Shown here one piece after another: positions 53,909 through 59,909 of a DNA stretch of 59,909 bases. Location: the NCBI RefSeq assembly GCF_001693815.1, contig NZ_MBQD01000006.1:1-59909 (forward strand). Direction: 5' to 3'. How positions within the stretch are numbered: position 1 is the stretch's first letter; every line of letters begins with the position of its first letter. The translations under genes and the position numbers were made by a program. The stretch is from Tessaracoccus lapidicaptus. GTDB lineage: Bacteria > Actinomycetota > Actinomycetes > Propionibacteriales > Propionibacteriaceae. The notes under the pieces are model-generated. The model worked only from the letters and a program-made list of their open reading frames with translations. It had not been told where the DNA came from and did not search any database.

Positions 53909-54976
53909 TCAGCGGCCGGTCTTGGGGGCGAACTTCCACGCGATGAGTCGGCCGATCGCGTTGAGGCCCATGACGATGAGGATGAGCGTGAGGGCGCCGG
54001 CCCACGCCCGCGCGTAGAACGGATCCTGGGGTACGCCGGGGGTGATGTACTGGTAGTAGACGAACACCGGCAGCGTCGCCATCGGATCCGCGAACGGGTT
54101 GACGTTGAGCGACGACGTGATGCCGGCGGTGACGAGCAGCGGGGCCGTCTCGCCGATGACGCGGGCGACGGACAGCACCACGCCCGTGACGATGCCCGCC
54201 AGCGCGGTGGGGAGCACCACCTTGGCGATCGTGCGCCACTTGGGGACGCCCAGCGCGTAGGACGCTTCCCGCAGCTCGTTGGGGACCAGCCGCAGCATCT
54301 CCTCGACCGAGCGGACCACCGTCGGGATCATCAGCACCGACAAGGCGATGGCGCCGGCGAAACCGCTGTTGGTGCCCGGACCGAAGACGAAGCTGAACAG
54401 CGTGTAGGCGAACAGGCCCGCCACGATCGAGGGGATGCCGGTCATGACGTCGACGAAGAACCTGATGGCGGCGGCCAGCCTGCCGCGGCCCGAGTACTCG
54501 ACGAGGTAGATGGCGGTGAAGAGCCCGATCGGCACCGAGATGAGGCCCGCGATGCCGGTGACGATCAGCGTGCCCCAGATCGCGTGGACGGCGCCGCCGC
54601 CTTCGCCGATCACGTTGCGCATGGAGTAGGAGAAGAACTGAGCGTCCATGCGCTCGAGGCCCTTGGCGATCGTCTGCCAGATCAGCGACACCAGTGGGAA
54701 CAGCGCGATGATGAAGAACCCCGTGACGACGTAGCGCGCCATGCGGTCCTTGGCCTTGCGAATGCCCTCCACGGCCCCGGACAGCGCGAACATGGCCACG
54801 AGGAAGAGCAACGCCCCGACGACGATGACCGACGCGGGGCCCGCTGCGCCGAACAGGGCCAGGACGCCCGCGGTGATCGCCACGGCGACCACGAGCATCG
54901 CGATGGCCGTGTGTTTCGGCAGCTGGCCGGCGGTGAGCGCCTCGCTGGGGAGGGACGACGAGGTGGTGACGGACAT
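53909..54976 (-). CDS. pstA: Phosphate ABC transporter permease PstA
   Basis: A 355-residue permease with six main helices plus two extra N-terminal hydrophobic segments (about 24-44 and 47-65). The EAA loop is near ELREASYALGVPKWRTIAKVVLP, and GIPSIVAGLFAY is a family block. It pairs with PstC to form the channel. ATG 54976 overlaps the pstC stop by one base (TGATG). Confidence 0.95.
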   Translation of the reverse strand: MSVTTSSSLPSEALTAGQLPKHTAIAMLVVAVAITAGVLALFGAAGPASVIVVGALLFLVAMFALSGAVEGIRKAKDRMARYVVTGFFIIALFPLVSLIWQTIAKGLERMDAQFFSYSMRNVIGEGGGAVHAIWGTLIVTGIAGLISVPIGLFTAIYLVEYSGRGRLAAAIRFFVDVMTGIPSIVAGLFAYTLFSFVFGPGTNSGFAGAIALSVLMIPTVVRSVEEMLRLVPNELREASYALGVPKWRTIAKVVLPTALAGIVTGVVLSVARVIGETAPLLVTAGITSSLNVNPFADPMATLPVFVYYQYITPGVPQDPFYARAWAGALTLILIVMGLNAIGRLIAWKFAPKTGR

Positions 54977-55968
54977 CAGTTGGCTCCCGAGAATTCCTTG
55001 CGCCTGGACAGGACCCAGCGCGCGGTCATGTTCACCGCGAGGGTGATGATGAACAGCACGAGGCCCGTCGCGATGAGCTGGTTGATGCCGAGACCGAACG
55101 CCTCGGGGAACGCCAGGGCGATGTTGCCGGCGATGGTGTTGGGGTTGCTCGACGTGAGCAGCTCGAAGTGGATGACGGCCGCGGGCGAGAGCACCATGGC
55201 GATGGCCATCGTCTCGCCGAGGGCGCGGCCCAGGCCCAGCATGCACGCCGAGACGATGCCGGGCGTGCCGAAGGGCAGGACCGCCTGACGGATCATCTCC
55301 CAGCGTGTCGCACCGAGCGCCAGCGACGCCTCCTCGTGGAGGCGGGGCGTCTGCAGGAACACCTCGCGCGAGATGGCGGTGATGATGGGCAGCACCATGA
55401 CCGCCAGCACCAGGGCGGCGGTGAGGATCGTGCGTCCGGTCCCGGAGACCGGTCCGGTGAAGAACCAGCCCAGCACGGGGAGCTCGCCGAAGTTGTCCGC
55501 CAGCCACACGTACAGGGGGCGCATCATCGGGGCGAGGGTGTTGATGCCCCAGAGGCCGAACACCACGGACGGGACGGCGGCGAGCAGGTCGATGATGTAG
55601 CCCAGGCCCTGGGCCAGCCGGCGTGGGGCGTAGTGGCTGATGAACAGGGCGATGCCGATGGCCACGGGGACGGCGAAGACCATGGCCAGGGTGGCCGCCC
55701 ACACCGTGCCGAACGCGAAGGGGAGCGCGTAGCTCCAGAACTCGCCGTACTGCAGGTCCTCGGCGTCGGCGGTGAGCGCCGGGATCGAGAGGCCGACCAG
55801 GAACGTGGCGACGGCGGCCAGGATCACGAGGATCAGCGTGCCGGACCCGCTCGAGATGCCCTTGAAGACCTTGTCGCCGAAGCGGCGCCTGCTGTGCCGG
55901 AGGCTGGTGAGGTCGTCGGTGGTGTCGTTCGGCTGCGACGTGGTCGCCTCCGCGTCCGTGGTCGACAT
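54976..55968 (-). CDS. pstC: Phosphate ABC transporter permease PstC
   Basis: A 330-residue permease with six to seven helices. Family blocks are AVPSVVFGLWGINTL and, in the EAA loop, HEEASLALGATRWEMIRQAVLP. ATG 55968 lies 104 nt after the pstS stop; a 15-bp hairpin fills that gap. It forms the PstCA channel. Confidence 0.95.
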   Translation of the reverse strand: MSTTDAEATTSQPNDTTDDLTSLRHSRRRFGDKVFKGISSGSGTLILVILAAVATFLVGLSIPALTADAEDLQYGEFWSYALPFAFGTVWAATLAMVFAVPVAIGIALFISHYAPRRLAQGLGYIIDLLAAVPSVVFGLWGINTLAPMMRPLYVWLADNFGELPVLGWFFTGPVSGTGRTILTAALVLAVMVLPIITAISREVFLQTPRLHEEASLALGATRWEMIRQAVLPFGTPGIVSACMLGLGRALGETMAIAMVLSPAAVIHFELLTSSNPNTIAGNIALAFPEAFGLGINQLIATGLVLFIITLAVNMTARWVLSRRKEFSGAN

Positions 55969-56010
55969 GGTTCTCCTGGGGTGGCCGGTTCAGGGGGTGG
56001 GGCCTGAGCC

Positions 56011-56050
56011 CACGAGTCGCGCCTCCCGCGAACGAGAGGCGCGACTCGTG
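56011..56050 (-). terminator. 15-bp hairpin between pstS and pstC
   Basis: A perfect 15-bp inverted repeat (56011-56025 with 56036-56050; arm CACGAGTCGCGCCTC), 10-nt loop, lies between the pstS stop and the pstC start. It probably acts as an attenuating terminator or a 3-prime stabiliser, giving more pstS than pstCAB mRNA. Confidence 0.7.
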
Positions 56051-56072
56051 TGGGTTCAGCTAGATCCTACGG

Positions 56073-57182
56073 TCACTTGATGCTGTCGATGGCAGCGAGC
56101 ACCTTCTCGCGGAGACCCTCGGCCAGGGGAGCGGAGCCCGCACCCTCGGCGGCGTCGTTCTGGCCCTGCTCGGACGCGACGTAGCCGAGGTAAGCCTTGA
56201 CCAGTTCGGCCTTGGCCGGGTCGGCGTACTCGGCGCACGCCATGGCGTAGGCGACGAGCACGATGCCGTAGCCCTCCGCGCCGCGGTCGAGGTTGATGGC
56301 CAGGTCGTTGGCGTCACGACCGTCCTCCATCGGGGAGACGTCGACGGCCTTGGCGGCGTCCTCGGCGGTGGGGCCGAAGAAGTTGCCGTCCTTGCCGATC
56401 TTCGCGACCGACAGTTCGCCGGCCTGCGAGGCGTCGGCGTACCCGATGGTGCCGGTGCCGTTGGTGACGGCGGCCACGACGCCGGAGGTGCCCTTGGCCG
56501 CCTCACCGCCCTCGTAGGTCCACTCGCCGTCGGCCTCGTTGTCCCAGACCGACGGGGCGGTCTTGTTGAGGTAGTCGGTGAAGTTCTCGGTGGTGCCCGA
56601 GTCGTCCGAGCGGTGGACGGCGGTGATGTCCATGTCCGGGAGCTCGACGCCCTCGTTCAGGGCGGCGATCTTCGGGTCGTTCCACTTCGTGATGTCGCCC
56701 TTGAAGATGCCGGCCAGGGTGTCGGGATCGAGGTTGAGCTCGTCGACGCCCTCCAGGTTGAAGATCACGGCGATGGGGGAGACGTAGATCGGCAGGTCGT
56801 ACGCGATCGAGTCGTCGGCGCAGAGGCTGGAGGCCCCGGCGACGTTCTCATCGAGCTTGAATGCGCGGTCCGAGCCGGCGAAGTCCACGCCGGCGCCCAT
56901 GAAGGCCTCGCGGCCGGCGCCGGAACCGTCGGGTGCGTAGTTGACGGTGACACCCGGGTTGGCCTCCTGGAACTTGGCGATCCAGGTGGTCTGCGCGGAG
57001 TTCATCGCCGAGGAGCCCTTGCCGGAGATGGTGCCCTGCAGGTCCGAGGCGGGGGCCGAGCCGTCTGTGGCGGCGGAGCCGGTGGCCGAGTCGGCCGGAG
57101 CGGGGGTGCCCTCGTTGGCGGCGCAGGCCGAGAGCAGGAGAGCGGCGGACAGACCGAGAGCAGCGGTCAGACGGATCTTCAT
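56073..57182 (-). CDS. pstS: Phosphate-binding lipoprotein PstS
   Basis: A 369-residue solute-binding protein. A signal peptide ends in the lipobox LSAC, then an Ala/Ser/Thr-rich linker (about 22-48). Pi-binding blocks are GSSAMNSAQT, the SGAGREAFMGAGVDFAGSDR stretch, and HRSDDSGTTENFTDYL. ATG 57182 (MKIRLTAALG) is preferred over a longer frame to 57266 because it starts a typical signal peptide and follows GGAAGG. It heads pstSCAB and has a PHO box upstream. Confidence 0.96.
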   Translation of the reverse strand: MKIRLTAALGLSAALLLSACAANEGTPAPADSATGSAATDGSAPASDLQGTISGKGSSAMNSAQTTWIAKFQEANPGVTVNYAPDGSGAGREAFMGAGVDFAGSDRAFKLDENVAGASSLCADDSIAYDLPIYVSPIAVIFNLEGVDELNLDPDTLAGIFKGDITKWNDPKIAALNEGVELPDMDITAVHRSDDSGTTENFTDYLNKTAPSVWDNEADGEWTYEGGEAAKGTSGVVAAVTNGTGTIGYADASQAGELSVAKIGKDGNFFGPTAEDAAKAVDVSPMEDGRDANDLAINLDRGAEGYGIVLVAYAMACAEYADPAKAELVKAYLGYVASEQGQNDAAEGAGSAPLAEGLREKVLAAIDSIK

Positions 57183-57288
57183 TCGGGTTGTGCCTTCCGA
57201 GATGGGTGGCGGGCCGACGGGCCCGGTACGCGGTGGAACTGCGTTCCTGTACTGGACGGTAGGCACCCGAAGTAACGCGACAGTCCGC

Positions 57289-57310
57289 GTTGGGTGAACA
57301 GAAGGTGAAC
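57289..57310 (-). promoter_or_regulatory. PHO box (PhoP site) upstream of pstS
   Basis: On the minus strand two 11-nt direct repeats occur in tandem, GTTCACCTTCT then GTTCACCCAAC, matching the actinobacterial PhoP direct-repeat unit (GTTCACC). A TTACTT (-10-like) lies 17 nt past the second GTTCACC, and a TACCGT further down. This predicts induction under phosphate limitation. Confidence 0.85.
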
Positions 57311-57383
57311 GCCCGACGAGTTCTCGCCCGCGCGGGGATTGCGCCCCGCTGGGTGGTGGGCTTTCGGGGTGTTCCCCGGTTGC

Positions 57384-57690
57384 TCACGCGTCGCCGCCGG
57401 TGATGGCGGCGATGGGTTCATTATCGCGGGCGGGGAGCAGTAGCGCCATGGATCCTTCGGAGAGGTAGCGGCGTTCGTCGGTGATCCATTCGTCGTTGGT
57501 GTCAGCGAGGATCATCCCCACCAGGCGGATCACGGAGGCCTCGTTGGGAAAGATCCCCACCACGCGGGCGCGGCGTTTGATCTCCTTGTTCAACCTTTCC
57601 AGGGGGTTGGTCGACCAGATCTTGCTCCAATGCGCCCGCGGGAACCCGGCGAAGGCCAAGACCTCGGTCTTCGCCGTATCCATCAGGGGT
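57384..57690 (-). pseudogene. IS256-family transposase, C-terminal remnant
   Basis: An open frame of about 99 residues at 57384-57683 encodes the C terminus of a mutator/IS256-type transposase (WSTNPLERLNKEIKRRARVVGIFPNE). Full-length transposases have about 400 residues, so some three quarters are missing. The break coincides with the left end of the IS3-family element at about 57693. It lies 73 nt beyond the PHO box, so the insertion pile begins directly behind pst. Confidence 0.88.
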
Positions 57691-57695
57691 CCGAT

Positions 57696-57722
57696 TGAAC
57701 CACCCCGGGTTTAGTGGAGAGT
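57696..57722. repeat. Left terminal inverted repeat of the IS3-family element
   Basis: Starts TGAACCACCCCGGG and matches the right end at 25 of 27 positions. The orfB stop lies inside it. Confidence 0.88.
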
Positions 57723-58688
57723 TGTGTGTTCTTCGGCGGCGGTCGCCGCGGAAGGGTTCTGAGCAGCATCGTAGGCGTGCTCGTATGCGGCGGGTGCGAG
57801 GTAGTCGCACCAGGTGTGTGGCCGGGCCGTGTTGTACCAGTCGACCCATCTGAGAACTTCCAGCTCGACGTGCTCAAGAGTGCGCCACGGCCCTCGACGC
57901 CGGATCAGCTCGGTCTTGAAGACCCGGTTCAGCGCCTCGGCGGCGGCGTTGTCGTATGAATCGCCCTTGGACCCGACCGAGGCGACGATGCCGAGTTCCT
58001 CCAAGCGTTCGGTGTAGCGGATCGCTCGATACTGGACGCCGCGGTCGGCGTGGTGGACCAGACCCGCCAGCACCCGCCCGTCGCGCTGCCGCTGCCAGAT
58101 GGCCTGCTCGAGGGCGTCCAGGGCCAGGTCGGTGTGCAGTGATCCGGAGACCCGCCAGCCGACGATCCTGCGGGAGAACAGGTCCATCACGAACGCCACG
58201 TAGACGAACCCGGCCCATGTTGGCACGTAGGTGATGTCAGCGACCCACCGGTTGTCCGGCGCCGGGGACGTGAAGTCGCGGTTGAGTTGGTCTGCCGGAT
58301 GGGCGTCCTTGGCCGGTAGGGTCGTGCGGGGCCGCTTGTGATCACCGGCGACCGCTCCGGTCAGACCCAACGCCCTCATACGGGGGGCCACGGTGCACCG
58401 GGCCACCGGTGGATAGTGGACCCCGGTGGTCCGGCCGTGCTCGTCTCGGACCTCCTGCCGGTTGAGGACCTTCCACATCTTCATCACCCCGTAGACCTGG
58501 TAGTTCGCCTGGTAGGTCGCTTGGATGCGCTCATCCAGCGCCGCGTCGGCCAGCGCCCGCTGCGACGGTGAGCGCTTCTTGGCCGCGTAATAGGTGCTCG
58601 GGGCGATCTGGGCGCCGGCCTGTGTGAGCACGGCGCAGATCGGCTCGACCCCGAAGCGGTCCTTGTGCTGATCGATGTAGTTGATCAA
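57711..58688 (-). CDS. IS3-family transposase OrfB (DDE integrase domain)
   Basis: 325 residues from a TTG at 58688 that overlaps the orfA stop. It has an HTH_21-like N terminus, then the rve integrase core with the DDE triad: Asp in WVADITYVPT, Asp in VHHADRGVQY, Glu in DNAAAEALNRVFKTE. The frame stays open upstream into orfA, one base back, so an OrfAB fusion by -1 frameshifting near the TTTCTTC stretch at about 58726-58732 is likely, as in other IS3 elements. It looks intact. Confidence 0.93.
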   Translation of the reverse strand: MINYIDQHKDRFGVEPICAVLTQAGAQIAPSTYYAAKKRSPSQRALADAALDERIQATYQANYQVYGVMKMWKVLNRQEVRDEHGRTTGVHYPPVARCTVAPRMRALGLTGAVAGDHKRPRTTLPAKDAHPADQLNRDFTSPAPDNRWVADITYVPTWAGFVYVAFVMDLFSRRIVGWRVSGSLHTDLALDALEQAIWQRQRDGRVLAGLVHHADRGVQYRAIRYTERLEELGIVASVGSKGDSYDNAAAEALNRVFKTELIRRRGPWRTLEHVELEVLRWVDWYNTARPHTWCDYLAPAAYEHAYDAAQNPSAATAAEEHTTLH

Positions 58689-59008
58689 CGTGGAGAGGGG
58701 CGGTCGAGCTCCGCCGCGAAGAAAGCCGAGGCCGACCTCAGTATCGCGTTCGCTCGACGGAGCTCCCGGTTCTCCTTCTCCAGCTGCACGAGCCGAGCAT
58801 GCGGATCGGTCTCCACCGCCGACGACCCGACCCCCAGCCCGGGGGCCCGCAGCCAGTTCCGCAGCGTCGATCCCGGGATCCCCAGCTGCTCGCCCACCTG
58901 GTTGCAGGCGCGCTTGGCCGGCATCCCCGGGTTCTCCCTGATCGTCTCGTTGACCGTGCGGACCGCACGCTCACGCAACTCGTCGTTGTACTTCCTTGGT
59001 GCAGGCAT
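58685..59008 (-). CDS. IS3-family transposase OrfA (helix-turn-helix)
   Basis: 107 residues with an HTH_Tnp_1 domain (RKYNDELRERAVRTVNE, then GEQLGIPGSTLRNWLR) and a C-terminal leucine-zipper-like region (LVQLEKENRELRRANAIL) that aids multimerisation. It ends in the FFAAELDRP segment common to this subgroup, where the frameshift to OrfB is expected. It binds the IS ends. Confidence 0.92.
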   Translation of the reverse strand: MPAPRKYNDELRERAVRTVNETIRENPGMPAKRACNQVGEQLGIPGSTLRNWLRAPGLGVGSSAVETDPHARLVQLEKENRELRRANAILRSASAFFAAELDRPSPR

Positions 59009-59034
59009 GACTCCACTCTCCTGAAGCGGTCAAG

Positions 59035-59061
59035 ACCCTCCACTAAACCCGGGGCGGTTCA
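59035..59061. repeat. Right terminal inverted repeat of the IS3-family element
   Basis: The inverse complement starts TGAACCGCCCCGGG and pairs with the left end at 25 of 27 positions. Confidence 0.88.
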
Positions 59062-59782
59062 GTCCGCACGATCTTCTGGTTGGCCTGACCGAGCCAGTCG
59101 GTGAACTGCTCGTTGAAATCGGCCGGCGGCCTGAACTCGCGGCCCGGCATGAACGACGTCTCGAACCAGCCGTTGCGGCGTTCCACGATCCCCTTCGACT
59201 CCGGATCCCTCGCCTTGAGCAGCACCAGGCTCGTCGCGAGGGTCCCCATGAACGACTCCACCCCCGCAGCCCTGGAGGCACCGCGGCCGATACCGCGTTC
59301 GTTATCCCAGATCAGCCGCGAGGAACCCTGCCCAACGCCTGCAGGAGTGCCCACATGCCCAGCAGCAGATCCTCGGTCGTCTTCGACGGGATCATCCGGC
59401 CGACCGTGAACGGGAGAACGCCGCGGTCATCACCAACACCGGCAACAACACGCCCGTCCCGGTCCCGACAGGGATCCTCGCAGGCGGGAACCACAGATCA
59501 CACTGCGCCGCGTCCCCGGCGTCCCAGACGAGCCGGTCAGCCGGATCCGGGCGCCGCTGCTCCGGTCGTAGCCGGGCCACGTTCTCCCGGAACTACGACT
59601 CCGATCCCGTCCAGCCGACCCTTTCCGCGATCACCGATGCCGGCATCTCCGGACACCCGGCCAGCAGCGTCTTCACCCTGGGCTCGAACACCGCGAACGA
59701 GGTCCCGGTCGGGGTCCTCACATAGCGCGGTGGCGCATCGGAGGCGACCGCCTTGACCACCGTCGTCCTCGAGATCCCCAAC
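59062..59782 (-). pseudogene. IS21-family transposase (IstA), broken
   Basis: Pieces of one IstA transposase lie in shifted frames. From 59782 leftward they read LGISRTTVVKAVASDAPPRY, then a TAG stop at about 59595 where the family has Trp, then DAAQCDLWFPPARIPVG, then GRMIPSKTTEDLLLGMWALL in another frame, then RLIWDNERGIGRG and GIVERRNGWFETSFMPG in a third. The end at DWLGQANQK is cut by the IS3 element at 59062. The N terminus is cut by another IS at 59783. No istB is seen. The gene is dead. Confidence 0.88.
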
Positions 59783-59909
59783 TGTCGATGCCGAGTGGAT
59801 ACTGACCCCGTGGCGCCGAGTGAATTTTGACCCCTCTCCGTCAGAGTGAGGGAGTGATCAGTGTGGAGGATTGGGCCGAGATCCGACGGCTTCATAGGTC
59901 GGAGGGGTT
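59783..59909 (+). mobile_element. Left end of a second IS21-type element (continues past the window)
   Basis: The end begins at about 59783 with TGTCGATG, directly where the istA remnant is interrupted. Two 20-bp direct repeats, GCCGAGTGGATACTGACCCC (59790-59809) and a copy at 59815-59834 matching at 17 of 20 positions, resemble the multiple terminal repeats of IS21 elements. The start of an istA reading frame follows on the plus strand. This is an insertion of one IS21-type element into another. Confidence 0.75.
59863..59909 (+). CDS. istA: IstA transposase, N-terminal fragment at the window edge
   Basis: GTG 59863 opens a frame reading VEDWAEIRRLHRSEG, which matches the start of IS21-family IstA proteins. 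Only 15 codons lie in the window, so integrity cannot be judged. It is on the plus strand, opposite to the broken istA it interrupts. Confidence 0.7.
   Translation, partial: MEDWAEIRRLHRSEG

Larger units (their letters stand above)
57696..59061 (-). mobile_element. Complete IS3-family insertion sequence with two overlapping ORFs
   Basis: The element is bounded by 27-bp terminal inverted repeats (57696-57722 and 59035-59061) that match at 25 of 27 positions, each starting TGAACC at the outside. It carries orfA and orfB on the minus strand. No target duplication is visible: the left flank is an IS256 remnant and the right flank is an IS21 istA remnant, different elements. This suggests that recombination between two IS3 copies joined the flanks. 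It is about 1.37 kb and may still be active. Confidence 0.9.

Noticed and set aside
57332-57349. Hairpin GCGGGG/CCCCGC as a terminator for the IS256 remnant
   Set aside because: Only 6 bp with no supporting tract; such short GC stems are common by chance at this base composition.
59593-59895. A 100-residue gene on the minus strand
   Set aside because: It is a chimera: its N-terminal part is translated from the end of the second IS21-type element and the rest is the broken istA.

Overview
This window looks like chromosomal DNA of a high-GC Gram-positive actinobacterium, probably of the Propionibacteriaceae or a close relative. That placement is an inference. It rests on very GC-rich codon use, frequent GTG/TTG starts, Lsr2, mycothione reductase, an actinobacterial phosphatidylinositol-phosphate synthase, the 33-residue bS22 protein, a PhoP-type PHO box and many leaderless genes. 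The DNA is almost fully coding and no intergenic gap exceeds about 200 bases. Most genes are housekeeping, and the only clearly mobile region is the last 2.5 kb.

Layout. 1-5.1 kb: a two-copy repeat, tRNA-Thr(CGT), a CE7 esterase, an AGE-family sugar epimerase/isomerase, a flavin amine oxidase and an AlkZ-like winged-helix protein. 5.1-9.1 kb (minus strand): glnK-amtB under GlnR-like sites, a SixA-type phosphatase, a TRM11-like methylase and ppa. 9.1-18.7 kb (plus strand): dacB, a metalloprotease, tilS, hpt, ftsH, folE-folP-folB-folK, DUF3180 and a coiled-coil membrane protein. 18.7-22.9 kb: an orphan NuoD-like protein, lsr2 and clpC. 22.9-28.2 kb: two DUF202 proteins, pgsA, and thiBPQ behind a TPP riboswitch. 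28.2-34.3 kb: disA, an AarF/UbiB kinase, a HEAT-repeat protein, a MerR-HEAT regulator and radA. 34.3-40.9 kb: a VOC protein, a TIM-barrel isomerase, proline dehydrogenase, a CPBP protease, a crcB pair, a Usp protein, asd, proC and bS22. 40.9-48.7 kb: a glutaredoxin, HemD with a SUMT-like domain, a phosphatase, the System II cytochrome c maturation set (TlpA, CcdA, ResB, CcsB) and a sigma-like/GerMN/Gmad2 fusion. 48.7-57.3 kb: an SDR, mycothione reductase, a GH3 lipoprotein, a sucrase/ferredoxin-like protein and pstSCAB behind a PHO box. 57.4-59.9 kb: a pile of insertion sequences (IS256 remnant, complete IS3-family element, broken IS21 istA, and the left end of a second IS21-type element inserted in that istA).

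The most interesting locus is 31.07-32.93 kb, between disA and radA. A free HEAT-repeat protein is expressed from a promoter with the architecture of MerR-activated promoters: an inverted repeat CTTGAC-N11-GTCAAG inside a 19-bp spacer. The convergent neighbouring gene encodes a MerR-family regulator whose sensor half is itself made of HEAT repeats that align in register with those of the free protein. I infer a self-contained regulator/effector module of unknown signal.

Regulation can be read directly at several other places: a TPP riboswitch with a Shine-Dalgarno sequestering hairpin, a PHO box, GlnR-like half-sites, a possible ClgR site, and ten start codons placed 6-7 nt behind a TANNNT -10 element. 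All functions are inferred from the sequence and remembered family features; no database search was run.
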